Positions 9,201-16,604 of a stretch of 64,000 nt of DNA are shown piece after piece. The stretch is from the NCBI GenBank assembly GCA_934525065.1, contig CAKSYX010000005.1:19870-83869 (forward strand). The letters run 5' to 3'. Position 1 is the first letter of the stretch. Each line of letters opens with the position of its first letter. The notes beneath the pieces are model-generated. The model made no database searches, was not told the DNA's origin, and saw only the letters and a program-made list of their open reading frames with translations. Both the position numbers and the translations under genes were made by a program. The DNA is from an uncultured Eubacteriales bacterium (GTDB lineage: Bacteria > Bacillota > Clostridia > Oscillospirales > Acutalibacteraceae).

Positions 9201-9894
9201 CAAAAACAACAAAACCGTCCTCAAAGCAGGAACGCATTACAATGTCAAGTTCAGCAATAACACCAAAATAGGCAAAGCAACAGTTACACTCACGGGTGTT
9301 GCGGCGAACGGTTACACGGGAACAAAAACGCTCACATTCAACATTACTCCCGCAAATGTCAAAAACTTGAAAGCCACGCAAACAACCTCAAGCATTAAAC
9401 TTACGTGGTCAAAGGTAACAGGTGCAACAGGCTACAGGGTATTCAGATATGACGGCAAAAAGTGGGTCAAGGTTGCCGACACAAAGAAAGCAAGCTGCAA
9501 TGTAAACAACCTTAAGGCAGGTACAGCTTACAAGTACGCGGTTAAGGCCTACACAACAGTAAACAAAACGACATATTGGAGTACAACACAGACAAGCATT
9601 ACAACCGCAACAACGCCTGCAACGCCAACCTTAAAAGCAACCGCTGGCGCAAAGAAAGCCACGCTTTCGTGGAACAAACAGACCGGAGCTTCCGGCTATG
9701 TCATTTACATGGCAGCTTCAAAGAACGGAAAGTATAAGAAGATTGCCACTGTTAAAGGTAATAAAGTCAGCTACACCAAAACAGGTCTCACCAAAGGCAA
9801 GACCTACTACTTCAAGGTCGCGGCTTACAAAACCGTCGGCAAAAAGACGATAAGCGGCGCGTACTCGTCTGTGAAGAGAGTAAAAGCGAAATAA
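6283..9894 (+). CDS. Secreted BspA-like leucine-rich-repeat protein with FN3 domains
   Basis: 1203 residues. A signal peptide (KK-x-hydrophobic, ending ISASAYNG) comes first. About ten LRR_5 repeats of 23 residues (pattern LTSITIPNSVTSIGNSAF-x-x-C) fill about residues 65-340 and end in a capping unit with YYTGTEEQWKKI. A 430-residue helical region without recognised motifs follows (about 345-780), containing a glycine-rich hydrophobic stretch near 630-680 that could be membrane-interacting. Then come an Ig/cadherin-like unit (YTGKEIKPKVG), an FN3 domain, a second Ig-like unit and two more FN3 domains ending AYSSVKRVKAK. There is no LPXTG. Such proteins are surface or secreted adhesion factors. 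The ATG has AACGGAGGAG 7 bases upstream. It is a single-gene unit with its own terminator. Confidence 0.88.
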   Translation: MKTAKKTLTFAFILAALLCLLVISASAYNGTEYGNTGIYYEIKNGEARITVADRNIVKADIPKSINGCPVKNIGDYAFYDCTGLTSVTIPNSVTSIGYRAFAYSNFLKSITIPDSVTNIGDGAFSDCTELTSITIGNSVTSIGNSAFWGCERLTSITIPNSVTNIGEYAFNYCSGLTSVTIGNSVTSIGNYAFSGCVGLTSVTIPNSVTSIGDSAFGGCSGLTSVTIGNSVTSIGSGAFSGCTELTSITIPNGVTSIGNSAFFDCTGLTRITIPNSVTNIGNSAFSSCGGLTSITIPNGVTSIGEGAFFDCWGLKKVYYTGTEEQWKKISIGRNNDDLLNAAIHYNYSEPVSDSYTNEHLNFINNVNDYKAVIKSSNFAHSMTDLKSSAEYKWDKLISLDYGNYYDVVLSDLILKQTSKEKINDLAIEYAGKEYVDVTNKIYKYIKTLVGEYDNKHEFSGKIKDNEITKFVSGKVTKDSESYKTLIKFFEKYPKAQNKLCSFLTGLDKAKQLKGFIGTGMDVVNNVFQAANYVAAINSYLECDQYFKKMFEDVANEIPADKYGKMKSTLNKYIDSSKSKLGYEKEVYKICSKTGAIIVYDVFKAIYQKEMVSKLALVCSGVKIGGVSIATRLASKAGATVSQIVGGVSTGITLGVGISQLLTGASGLSEQMSMVVAVGELSPYVHQIMTRYESTLKSKKTQTYAFLFDAAFNFYKDIQLYSFDHTLEALNKKDDSFLESIAKFFNKNRGEDTKVLIQDITDLNEQIKYINCHKTDMSAVKIGLESSYAYTGKEIKPKVGIMGRKLNTDYTVTYSNNLKIGTAKVTIKGKGDYLKGSITKTFKIVPENVSDLKASRITSKSVTLTWKKVLGDVRYYIYLYNPNADRLKKYTEVASTTYLNITVKKLKPATKYSYVVRACSKVGGTNYWSQAYSLVCPIKTGASNATTPITKCTISLAKASVTYNGKAQTVAVTVKNNKTVLKAGTHYNVKFSNNTKIGKATVTLTGVAANGYTGTKTLTFNITPANVKNLKATQTTSSIKLTWSKVTGATGYRVFRYDGKKWVKVADTKKASCNVNNLKAGTAYKYAVKAYTTVNKTTYWSTTQTSITTATTPATPTLKATAGAKKATLSWNKQTGASGYVIYMAASKNGKYKKIATVKGNKVSYTKTGLTKGKTYYFKVAAYKTVGKKTISGAYSSVKRVKAK

Positions 9895-9900
9895 CAAAAT

Positions 9901-9938
9901 GCTCCCTCTTGTTTGTGCTGACAAACAGGGGGAGCTTT
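9901..9938 (+). terminator. Terminator of the BspA-like gene
   Basis: GCTCCCTCTTGTTTGT and ACAAACAGGGGGAGC form a hairpin with a 4-base loop, followed by a short TTT. An A-run precedes it. It stands 6 bases past the stop codon. Confidence 0.75.
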
Positions 9939-10010
9939 ACTATGTGTGTAGAGCCGTCATGAAAACTAGTTCAATTTCCGTGGCTTTCAAAAATGTAAAT
10001 TTATCTATAT

Positions 10011-10071
10011 TTTACACGATTTACTTTAAAAAGGCAACACACGATTAACAAAATAAATTGCTTACACGATT
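10011..10071. repeat. Copies of ACACGATT near tRNA-Ser
   Basis: ACACGATT occurs at 10013-10020 (within TTTACACGATTT, 10011-10022), 10039-10046 and 10064-10071. The 12-mer TTTACACGATTT occurs again inside the anticodon arm of the tRNA gene at 10173-10184. The cluster looks like arm sites or a leftover attachment site of an integrated element, but no integrase is present. The rest of 9940-10087 is AT-rich with no gene. Confidence 0.5.
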
Positions 10072-10087
10072 GTTTTGTTCAGAAAAA

Positions 10088-10126
10088 GAAAAAAGCCCTG
10101 AATCCCTTGTGGGACAAGGCTTTTTC
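10088..10126 (-). terminator. Terminator of tRNA-Ser
   Basis: On the minus strand AAAAAGCC pairs with GGGCTTTTTT around an inner CTTGT/ACAAG stem, just past the 3' end of the tRNA gene. It could work from either side. Confidence 0.75.
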
Positions 10127-10128
10127 CA

Positions 10129-10221
10129 TGGCGGAGAGCATGGGATTCGAACCCACGAAACCGTTTTAGCAGTTTACACGATTTCCAATCGTGCTCCTTC
10201 GACCAGCTCGGACAACTCTCC
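10129..10221 (-). tRNA. tRNA-Ser (anticodon GGA)
   Basis: The minus strand begins GGAGAGTTGTCCGAG and ends GGTTCGAATCCCATGCTCTCCG followed by an encoded CCA (read in parts). The acceptor stem GGAGAGT pairs with GCTCTCC. The anticodon loop TTGGAAA gives GGA, and the long variable arm is typical of serine tRNA. It is 93 bases including CCA. Confidence 0.95.
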
Positions 10222-10241
10222 GTTTGTGCAATTGCCTTGAT

Positions 10242-10270
10242 ATTATACACAAGGCAAGGAAAAAAATCAA
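10242..10270 (-). promoter_or_regulatory. Promoter of tRNA-Ser
   Basis: Minus strand TTGATT, spacer of 17, TATAAT, ending about 20 bases before the tRNA 5' end. Confidence 0.75.
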
Positions 10271-10340
10271 GGGTTTTTGAAATATATTTTTTCTTTGTAC
10301 CGATAAGCCTGTTTGTATAACGTTAATAGTGAATCGACTC

Positions 10341-10369
10341 TTGAAATTACTGCAAGAAAGTGTTAGAAT
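10341..10369 (+). promoter_or_regulatory. Promoter of the M28 peptidase gene
   Basis: TTGAAA, spacer of 17, TAGAAT, about 30 bases before the ATG at 10400. Confidence 0.7.
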
Positions 10370-10399
10370 GATGCGTAACTTTTTGTAGGGGGAAATGCT

Positions 10400-11641
10400 A
10401 TGGATTTTAGAAACATTTTGGAAAATGCAAAAGAAAAGCTCGGCTCCTATGCCGAATTTGCCGTTGAAGGAATTACCCATATCTGTGAGCAGATAGGTCC
10501 TCGCGAATGCGGCAGTGAAAACGAAAAAAAGGCTCAGGAGTATATGGGCTCGGTGCTTGAAAAATACACCGATACCGTGAAAAGAGAGACCTTTGAGGCT
10601 CACCCGAGAGCGTTCATGTCCTTTGTTCCGCTCGCCGGCGGAATGCTCCTCGGCTCAACGCTTGCCAATATCACCGGCGCGGTCAAAAAGAATAAGTTCT
10701 CCGCTTTTTCCGTACCTCTTCTCGGTGCCGCTCTCGGCGCAGTTGTCGGCGAATTCGGCCTTTACAAAAAGCCGCTCGATCCGCTCTTCCCGAAAAGTGA
10801 GTCCGGCAATGTTATTGCCGTCAGAAAGGCTTTGGGCGAAACAAAGCGCAGAATCATCATCTCCGGTCATACCGATTCCGCTCCGGAATGGACATATACA
10901 TATAAGCTCGGCTCAAAGGGTGTTCTGATTGTTGCAGGTTATGCTGTTGCAGGTCTTGTTTATGACATTGCTTCAACTGCCGTTCAGCTTACATCAAAGA
11001 ACAATAAGCTTAAAAAGGCGCTTGCTTTCGGTCAGCTTGCTTTTGCTCCCGGTTTTGCCGCGCTCTATAAGTTCACCAATCCGCGCCGCCATGTTGACGG
11101 TGCAAGCGATGATCTTTCCGGCTGCTACATTGCAAACTCCGTTATGAAGTTCCTTTCGGATAATGATGTCCGCTTTGAAAACACAGAGGTTGTTGCACTG
11201 CTTGCAGGCGGTGAGGAATGCGGACTTCGCGGCTCAAAGGCATTCTTTGAGGCTCATCCGGAGCTTTTGAACGATGGCGTTGAAACCGTTTTTGCCGGCT
11301 TTGATACTATTCGCGATGAGGAATACATGATGATCTATACAAAAGATCTCAATGGCCTTGTCAAGAACGACATTGATGCCTGCAGCCTTGTTAAAAAAGC
11401 CGCTGCAAAATGCGGAAAGGATGTTCCCTTCGGTGCAATTCCTCTCGGTTCAACCGATGCGGCCGCCGCTTCTCAGGCAGGCTGCAAGGCCGCAAGCTTT
11501 GTTGCGATGGATCCCGCGCCGGCGAGATATTACCACACGCGCCTTGATACGGCTGACAATCTTTGCCCCTCAACGATTGAAAAAACGATTGAAATTGCTC
11601 TTCAGACAGTCTTTGATTTTGATGAGAACGGTCTCGGCTGA
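10400..11641 (+). CDS. M28-family zinc metallopeptidase
   Basis: 413 residues, no signal peptide. The metal-binding pattern of M28 aminopeptidases is visible in order: GHTDS near residue 158, DGASDD near 234, GGEECGLRGS near 273 with the Glu pair, a following Asp (FAGFDTI), and YYHTRLDT near 380 with the last His. Two hydrophobic stretches (about 75-120 and 177-190) interrupt the fold, and one may be a membrane-associated loop. It probably trims amino acids from peptides, in the cytoplasm or at the membrane. The ATG follows GGGGGAAATGCT. It is monocistronic, with its own promoter, and faces the patatin gene tail to tail across a shared terminator. Confidence 0.85.
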   Translation: MDFRNILENAKEKLGSYAEFAVEGITHICEQIGPRECGSENEKKAQEYMGSVLEKYTDTVKRETFEAHPRAFMSFVPLAGGMLLGSTLANITGAVKKNKFSAFSVPLLGAALGAVVGEFGLYKKPLDPLFPKSESGNVIAVRKALGETKRRIIISGHTDSAPEWTYTYKLGSKGVLIVAGYAVAGLVYDIASTAVQLTSKNNKLKKALAFGQLAFAPGFAALYKFTNPRRHVDGASDDLSGCYIANSVMKFLSDNDVRFENTEVVALLAGGEECGLRGSKAFFEAHPELLNDGVETVFAGFDTIRDEEYMMIYTKDLNGLVKNDIDACSLVKKAAAKCGKDVPFGAIPLGSTDAAAASQAGCKAASFVAMDPAPARYYHTRLDTADNLCPSTIEKTIEIALQTVFDFDENGLG

Positions 11642-11659
11642 GCTGTGATGTGATAAGAT

Positions 11660-11690
11660 AAAAGGAGCTGTCTTTGAACAGCTCCTTTTT
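11660..11690. terminator. Bidirectional terminator between the peptidase and patatin genes
   Basis: AAAAGGAGCTGT and ACAGCTCCTTTTT form a 12-base stem with a 6-base loop; A-runs and T-runs on both sides let it work in both directions. Confidence 0.85.
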
Positions 11691-11699
11691 AGTTATAGT

Positions 11700-12908
11700 T
11701 CATGAACCTAATTTTTCAAGCAGGGCAATGGCTTCGGCGTATTCGTTTTCGCTCTTTTTCGGGAAGAAGAAGCGCATGAACGAGCCGCGCTGAGTGTCTT
11801 TGCCTTTTTCTTTATCCTTATCCTTTTCTTTTTCCTTTTCTTTTTCCTTTTCTTTCTCTTTTGCCTTTTCGTCTCTCTCGGCTTCTTTTTCTTTTGCTTT
11901 TTCCTTGCTCTTTTCCTTTTCGCGTTCCTTTTCTTTTTCCTTTTCGGCCTCTTCGGCGTTCTTTTTGTCGAGTGCGGTCTTGACTGCCAAAAGGAAAGCC
12001 TGCTGTTCATAAACGCAAAGTCTTTCAACCTTCAGCTCATACGCAAGCTCTTCAAGCTGAAGGACCGTGTCTGCGCCGAACTGTTTGACCATTGAACGGA
12101 ACGTTTCGGGAAGGAAATAGAAGATTTTTCCACTGAGATAAGAGAAGGCTTTTTTTGCGTCGAGATAGCCCATTCTCATGCGCATTTTGACCGCCGCGTT
12201 GTCAAAATCAAATGAAGCACCGAGGTCGTCAATGTTGTAAGGCCTGATATAGACAACGTTTGAGTTGAGAAAATCGAGACTGTGGTTGACGCCCTTGATG
12301 GTCGCAATATCAATGACAACAAGACGGTTGTAGCCGTACTTTTTGAGCATTGAAACCGGCGTGTTGTCATAGACGCCGCCATCGAGAAAGCGTTCGCCTT
12401 CGGGACCCATGTTGTTCGCAAGCGGAATGTTTGACGAAGCGAGAAGGTAGTCCACCAGCTGACCTTCGGGAATGTCGTCAATAAACAGCTCAAGCGGTGT
12501 CATGCCCTGAGACATCTGAACTGTAACGAGCCCGAAGGGTGTTTTGCTTTTTCTGACCTTTTCTTCGTCAACGAATTTTGAAACAAAGTCTTTGACCGGC
12601 GAAGCGTCAAAGCCGCCGTTGCGGACGAATTCCTTGAAAAGAACGCCCCAGTTTTTGGTGCTGAAAAGGTTTTCGGGGTCGGGGAGAGGTTCTGAAAAAT
12701 TCACACCTTTATCGAGCGAAATGTTGTTCCAAAGCTCGGACGCGGCCTGAAAATCGTCTGCGGCAATGAGCGCACCGTTGATTGAGCCGATCGAAACGCC
12801 GGCAATCGCGTCGAAGCGCACACCGATCTCCCGCATGGCTTCCCATGCGCCGATCTGATAGGCTCCTTTTCCGCCGCCTCCGGCAAGAACAAGACCGAAC
12901 GGTTTCAT
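11700..12908 (-). CDS. Patatin-like phospholipase with a KEKE tail
   Basis: 402 residues from the ATG at 12908, which has AAAGGAGGG 6 bases upstream. The patatin motifs are complete: the oxyanion loop GGGGKGAY near residue 10, the nucleophile elbow GVSIGS near 38, and the catalytic DGGVYDNTP near 178. It is predicted to be a cytosolic lipid acyl hydrolase of the RssA/YchK kind. From about residue 315 a tract of some 60 residues is almost only Lys, Glu, Asp and Arg (KEKEKE repeats), ending in a short basic-aromatic segment (RFFFPKK) and a final helix. The tail is not part of the family and may be a long charged helix or a binding surface. It is the last gene of the lepA-hemW operon, 40 bases after hemW. 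Confidence 0.85.
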   Translation of the reverse strand: MKPFGLVLAGGGGKGAYQIGAWEAMREIGVRFDAIAGVSIGSINGALIAADDFQAASELWNNISLDKGVNFSEPLPDPENLFSTKNWGVLFKEFVRNGGFDASPVKDFVSKFVDEEKVRKSKTPFGLVTVQMSQGMTPLELFIDDIPEGQLVDYLLASSNIPLANNMGPEGERFLDGGVYDNTPVSMLKKYGYNRLVVIDIATIKGVNHSLDFLNSNVVYIRPYNIDDLGASFDFDNAAVKMRMRMGYLDAKKAFSYLSGKIFYFLPETFRSMVKQFGADTVLQLEELAYELKVERLCVYEQQAFLLAVKTALDKKNAEEAEKEKEKEREKEKSKEKAKEKEAERDEKAKEKEKEKEKEKEKDKDKEKGKDTQRGSFMRFFFPKKSENEYAEAIALLEKLGS

Positions 12909-12948
12909 CGCGTTCCCTCCTTTTACTTTGAAGTGTTGTGTGTCCGAA

Positions 12949-14043
12949 TTATGCAAGAGATGAAATGATTGCGTTTGAAATGAGAAAGCCCTTTTCCGTG
13001 AGCCTTATTGAATCCTCTGAAAGCTCCAGCAGCCCGTGGTGCGAAAGCTCTTCGGCTTTTTTGAGCCGCTCTTTCGGATAGTCTTTTTTGAACCGCTCTT
13101 TGTATTCCTCAAAAACGAGCCCTCTTGAAAGTCTCAGCGCAAGCATGATGAATTCCTCTTCATCACCGCCGTTACCTTCAAAAACAGGTTCTGCGCCGTT
13201 TAAAAATGAGGAAAAGTCGCTTTCATAGTAAAACCGCTTTCCGCCCAGAAACGAATGGGCACAGGGGCCTATGCCGAGGTATTCTTCGCAAAGCCAGTAT
13301 TTGTTGTTGTGCCTGCTTTCAAATCCCGGCAGTGCAAAGTTTGAAATTTCGTAGTGCTCAAAGCCGTGCTTTTTCAAAACCTCACACGTCTGAAGGTAAA
13401 AATCGCAGACCGTGTCCTCATCCGGAAAAGGGAGGGTATTTTGCTTTTCAAAAAGGGGAGTGCCGTTTTCAAGCTTCAGCAGGTATGTGCTGACGTGTTT
13501 GCAGCCGCTTTTTAAAATGAAGTCAAGGCTTTTTTGAAGGCTCTCTTCGGTTTGGTACGGCAGGCCGAGCATAAGGTCAAGCGAAACGTTTTCAAATCCG
13601 TGCTTTTTGCACCTTTCAAGCGCGAAAAGCACCTGAAGGGTGTCGGAACGTCTGCCGATAGCCTGCCTTTCCTTTTCAACGGCCGACTGAACGCCCATTG
13701 AAATGCGGTTCACGCCGGCACTTTTCAGGCAGGAAAACAGCTCTTCGCTTGCGGAGGAGGGGTTGACCTCAACCGTGATTTCGCAGTCGGGAGAAATTTC
13801 AAAGGCCTTTCGTGCTTTTTCCAAAACGGCGAGGATTCTTTCTCCGCCGAAAACCGATGGGGTCCCGCCGCCGAAATATATGCTGTCAAACGAAAGGTGT
13901 TCTTTTTTTCCCCATTCATCAATATGCGAAAGGAGCGCGGAAAGATAGCTGTCCATCTGATTTTCGCGCGGCCTGAATGAATAAAACGAGCAGTAGCCGC
14001 ATTTTGAAAGGCAGAACGGAATGTGAAAATAAAGCCCCTTCAA
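12949..14043 (-). CDS. hemW: Radical SAM heme chaperone HemW-like (CPO-like)
   Basis: 364 residues. I chose the TTG at 14043, giving MKGLYFHIPFC, where HemW proteins begin; the frame upstream is only the antisense-like tail of lepA. The radical SAM cluster CLSKCGYC (CxxxCxxC) is at residues 11-18, followed by YFGGGTPS, EVNPSS, GVQS and DLMLGLPYQT. The HNNKYW motif and the C-terminal HemW domain (LRLSRGLVFEEYKERF) are present. The family was long called oxygen-independent coproporphyrinogen oxidase, and members of this type act in heme delivery. It begins one base after the lepA stop, so it is co-transcribed and coupled, an arrangement common in Firmicutes. Confidence 0.9.
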   Translation of the reverse strand: MKGLYFHIPFCLSKCGYCSFYSFRPRENQMDSYLSALLSHIDEWGKKEHLSFDSIYFGGGTPSVFGGERILAVLEKARKAFEISPDCEITVEVNPSSASEELFSCLKSAGVNRISMGVQSAVEKERQAIGRRSDTLQVLFALERCKKHGFENVSLDLMLGLPYQTEESLQKSLDFILKSGCKHVSTYLLKLENGTPLFEKQNTLPFPDEDTVCDFYLQTCEVLKKHGFEHYEISNFALPGFESRHNNKYWLCEEYLGIGPCAHSFLGGKRFYYESDFSSFLNGAEPVFEGNGGDEEEFIMLALRLSRGLVFEEYKERFKKDYPKERLKKAEELSHHGLLELSEDSIRLTEKGFLISNAIISSLA

Positions 14044-14044
14044 C

Positions 14045-15856
14045 TCAGTTTTCCTCAAGCTTGAGAACGGCCATGAAAGCCTCCTGCGGAACTTCAACGG
14101 TGCCGAACTGGCGCATGCGCTTTTTGCCTTCCTTCTGCTTTTCAAGGAGCTTTTTCTTTCGTGTGATGTCGCCGCCGTAGCATTTTGCAAGAACGTCCTT
14201 GCGCATCGCCTTGACGGTTTCGCGGGCAATTACCTTGCTTCCGATCGCAACCTGAATCGGAATCTCGAACATCTGTCTCGGAATAGTTTCCTTGAGCCTT
14301 TCGGCAATTCTTCTTGCCCTCGCCATGGCCTTGTCGGAGTGGATGATGAAGCTGAGCGCGTCAATCGTGTCTCCGTTGAGGAGAACATCGACCTTCTGAA
14401 GGTTTGAACGCTCATAGCGTGAAATTTCATAGTCGAATGAAGCGTAGCCGCGTGTTCTGGACTTGAGAACGTCAAAGAAATCATAGATTATTTCGTTGAG
14501 CGGAAGCTCATAGTGAATATCGACCCTGTCCTTTGCAAGGTAGGTCATATCCTTGAAAACGCCGCGCCTGTCCTGGCAGAGATCCATAATTGCGCCAACG
14601 TAATCCGGCGGAGAATAGATGTGTGCGTTGGTGATGGGCTCTTCGGAAAAATCTATGTCGCCCGGGTCGGGGTAATGTGTGGGGTTGTCTACCTCAACGA
14701 CCGAACCGTTGCGAAGGTGGATTTTATAAACAACGCTCGGAACGGTCGTCACGAGGTCGAGGTTATATTCTCTTTCAAGTCTTTCCTGAATAATTTCAAG
14801 GTGCAGCAGACCGAGGAAACCGCAGCGGAAACCGAAGCCGAGTGCGCCCGAGGTCTCCGGCTCGTAGGAAAGTGAGGCGTCATTGAGCTGAAGCTTTTCA
14901 AGCGCGTCTCTGAGCGCTTCATAGTCGGCTCCGTCAGCCGGATAAACGCCGCAGAAAACCATCGGGTTGACCTTGCGGTAGCCGGGGAGAGCTTCCGTGG
15001 CCGGACGTTCCGTTTTTGTTACGGTATCGCCGACCTTTGCATCGCGGACAGTTTTGATTGAAGCGGTGATGTAGCCTACTTCGCCGGCGCAGAGCATTTC
15101 GCAAGGCTCCATGCCTGTGGCTCTCATGTAACCGACCTCAACAACGTTGAACTGAGCCTGAGTTGCCATCATTTTCATTGTTTCGCCGGCCTTGAGCGTA
15201 CCTTCCATGACACGGACGTAAACGATGACACCTTTATAATTGTCATATACCGAGTCAAAAATGAGGGCGCGCAGCGGAGCATCGTCGTTGGCCTGCGGAG
15301 CCGGAATGTCCTCAACGATCCTTTCAAGAACCCGGTCAACGTTTTCGCCGGTTTTTGCCGAAACGCGCGGCGCATTGGAACAGTCGAGGCCGATAACGTC
15401 CTCAACCTCGGCGGCAACGTGTTCCGGGTCTGCGGCCGGCAGGTCAATTTTGTTGATTACCGGAACAAGCTCAAGGTTGTGGTCGAGCGCAAGATAGGTA
15501 TTGGCAAGCGTCTGCGCCTCAATACCCTGAGAAGCGTCAACGACCAAAAGCGCACCCTCGCAGGCGGCGAGCGAACGCGAAACCTCATAGTTGAAGTCAA
15601 CGTGACCCGGAGTATCAATTAGATTAAGCTCATAGGTTTTTCCGTTCTTGGCGGTGTAGTCAAGCTTGACCGCGTGGGACTTTATGGTTATTCCCCGTTC
15701 GCGTTCAAGGTCCATGTCATCGAGCAGCTGCTCGGTCATATCTCTTTTTGCAACTGAATCAGTAAGCTCAAGGAGACGGTCGGCAAGGGTTGACTTGCCA
15801 TGGTCAATGTGAGCGATGATTGAAAAGTTTCTGATGTTTTCCTTGGGTGCCGACAA
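14045..15856 (-). CDS. lepA: Elongation factor 4 (LepA GTPase)
   Basis: 603 residues, the usual length. The G1 motif AHIDHGKST, the G2 region RERGITI, G3 DTPGH, G4 NKIDL and G5 SAKTG are all present, followed by EF-G-like domains II, III and V and the LepA-specific C-terminal domain (YGGDITRKKKLLEKQKEGKK). It is a ribosome-associated GTPase acting in translation. The start is TTG at 15856, with GAGGTG 7 bases upstream. First gene of the lepA-hemW-patatin operon. Confidence 0.97.
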   Translation of the reverse strand: MSAPKENIRNFSIIAHIDHGKSTLADRLLELTDSVAKRDMTEQLLDDMDLERERGITIKSHAVKLDYTAKNGKTYELNLIDTPGHVDFNYEVSRSLAACEGALLVVDASQGIEAQTLANTYLALDHNLELVPVINKIDLPAADPEHVAAEVEDVIGLDCSNAPRVSAKTGENVDRVLERIVEDIPAPQANDDAPLRALIFDSVYDNYKGVIVYVRVMEGTLKAGETMKMMATQAQFNVVEVGYMRATGMEPCEMLCAGEVGYITASIKTVRDAKVGDTVTKTERPATEALPGYRKVNPMVFCGVYPADGADYEALRDALEKLQLNDASLSYEPETSGALGFGFRCGFLGLLHLEIIQERLEREYNLDLVTTVPSVVYKIHLRNGSVVEVDNPTHYPDPGDIDFSEEPITNAHIYSPPDYVGAIMDLCQDRRGVFKDMTYLAKDRVDIHYELPLNEIIYDFFDVLKSRTRGYASFDYEISRYERSNLQKVDVLLNGDTIDALSFIIHSDKAMARARRIAERLKETIPRQMFEIPIQVAIGSKVIARETVKAMRKDVLAKCYGGDITRKKKLLEKQKEGKKRMRQFGTVEVPQEAFMAVLKLEEN

Positions 15857-15886
15857 AATATATCACCTCAAAATAGTAATCACCAC

Positions 15887-15915
15887 ATTTTAACACAAAG
15901 AGCCGGTTTTGGCAA
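15887..15915 (-). promoter_or_regulatory. Promoter of the lepA operon
   Basis: Minus strand TTGCCA, spacer of 17, TAAAAT, about 30 bases before the TTG start. Confidence 0.7.
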
Positions 15916-15925
15916 GAATTATGAG

Positions 15926-15973
15926 CAAAAACAGGCACCGCACCCGAACGTGGAAAACGGGCGCGGTGTCTGT
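15926..15973 (-). terminator. Terminator of the SOS-linked small gene
   Basis: Minus strand ACAGACACCGC pairs with GCGGTGCCTGT, with inner CCCG/CGGG, followed by TTTTT. It insulates lepA from the gene upstream. Confidence 0.8.
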
Positions 15974-16001
15974 TTGATATGCGGAGAGGAGTTGGAAAAA
16001 T

Positions 16002-16229
16002 TCAGGCGGCGCGTTTGAGCGTCTCATGCGTTTGCGCGGCAGAACGCGTGCTCACCGCTCTTTTTGAGCGGGCTGCCTTGCGCTTTTTTGCGCGCAGCGC
16101 TCTTTTGATTTTTTTGAAGAGCCTCTGCTCCGCTTCGGCAATGTGCTCTTCAAAAATTATTCCGAAAAATCCAAGCAGAACAAGCGGAATGTAAACCGAG
16201 ACAAACGCGGGAAGTGACGAAAAAAACAT
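16002..16229 (-). CDS. Small membrane protein under a LexA box (candidate SOS effector)
   Basis: 75 residues from the ATG at 16229, placed 9 bases after GGAGG; the longer frame would start inside the leader. One hydrophobic segment (about residues 5-26, FVSVYIPLVLLGFFGIIF) is followed by an acidic patch and a very basic tail (KKIKRALRAKKRKAARSKR), so the tail should face the cytoplasm, where it could bind nucleic acid, lipid or an acidic partner. I do not recognise a family. The promoter is near consensus and a LexA box lies between it and the start, so expression should rise on DNA damage. Known SOS-induced cell-division inhibitors (YneA, SidA and others) are also small single-span membrane proteins; the same role here is inference. 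Confidence 0.7.
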   Translation of the reverse strand: MFFSSLPAFVSVYIPLVLLGFFGIIFEEHIAEAEQRLFKKIKRALRAKKRKAARSKRAVSTRSAAQTHETLKRAA

Positions 16230-16277
16230 AATGTATATCCTCCATACTCTTTTCAAAATTTGGGTAACTTTGTGCAA

Positions 16278-16291
16278 CGAACATTCGTTCG
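16278..16291. promoter_or_regulatory. LexA (DinR) operator in front of the small membrane protein gene
   Basis: CGAACATTCGTTCG, with the core GAAC-N4-GTTC of the Gram-positive SOS box. It lies 11-24 bases past the predicted transcription start of the minus-strand promoter. The same box form occurs before dinB at 27673. Confidence 0.8.
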
Positions 16292-16308
16292 CGAGCTTTC
16301 ATGTCTTG

Positions 16309-16336
16309 ATTATAGCAGAAAAAATCAATTTGTCAA
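16309..16336 (-). promoter_or_regulatory. Promoter of the SOS-linked small gene
   Basis: Minus strand TTGACA, spacer of 16, TATAAT. The rest of the gap to 16604 contains a TTGTTA/TAACAA inverted repeat at 16490-16505 and an extended -10-like TGGTAATAT at 16547-16555 that may serve the next plus-strand gene. Confidence 0.8.
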
Positions 16337-16604
16337 CACAAATGTTCACTAAATTTCATTTTGTAGTCCTTGATTTTGGACTTTGCCTGATTTTTTTGCT
16401 GCTTTTTTTATGATACGCTTCGTTTTGATTATATGAAGGATTGTCCGATGGTTATTCATTTTCCGCCTGTCAAAAAAAGCGGCTCAATTTTGTTAAATAT
16501 AACAAGGATAAAATTCACAAAAAAGAGTGAAAAGAGAAGCAAAATATGGTAATATTATACTGTTACTAAGGGCGGCTTTCTGCCGCTTGTTCGGAGGTAT
16601 TTTT

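Noticed and set aside
10058..10240. 60-codon frame across the tRNA-Ser gene
   Set aside because: It runs through the tRNA and its terminator in antisense and is a chance frame.
11708..12028. Open frames on both strands over the Lys/Glu tract, very basic or Ser/Phe-rich
   Set aside because: They arise from the purine-rich low-complexity DNA of the patatin tail; the patatin frame has complete catalytic motifs upstream.
12949..14229. Longer HemW frame with about 60 extra N-terminal residues
   Set aside because: The extra part is out-of-frame lepA coding sequence (Arg/Ser-rich). The family begins MKGLYFHIPFC, matched by the TTG at 14043.
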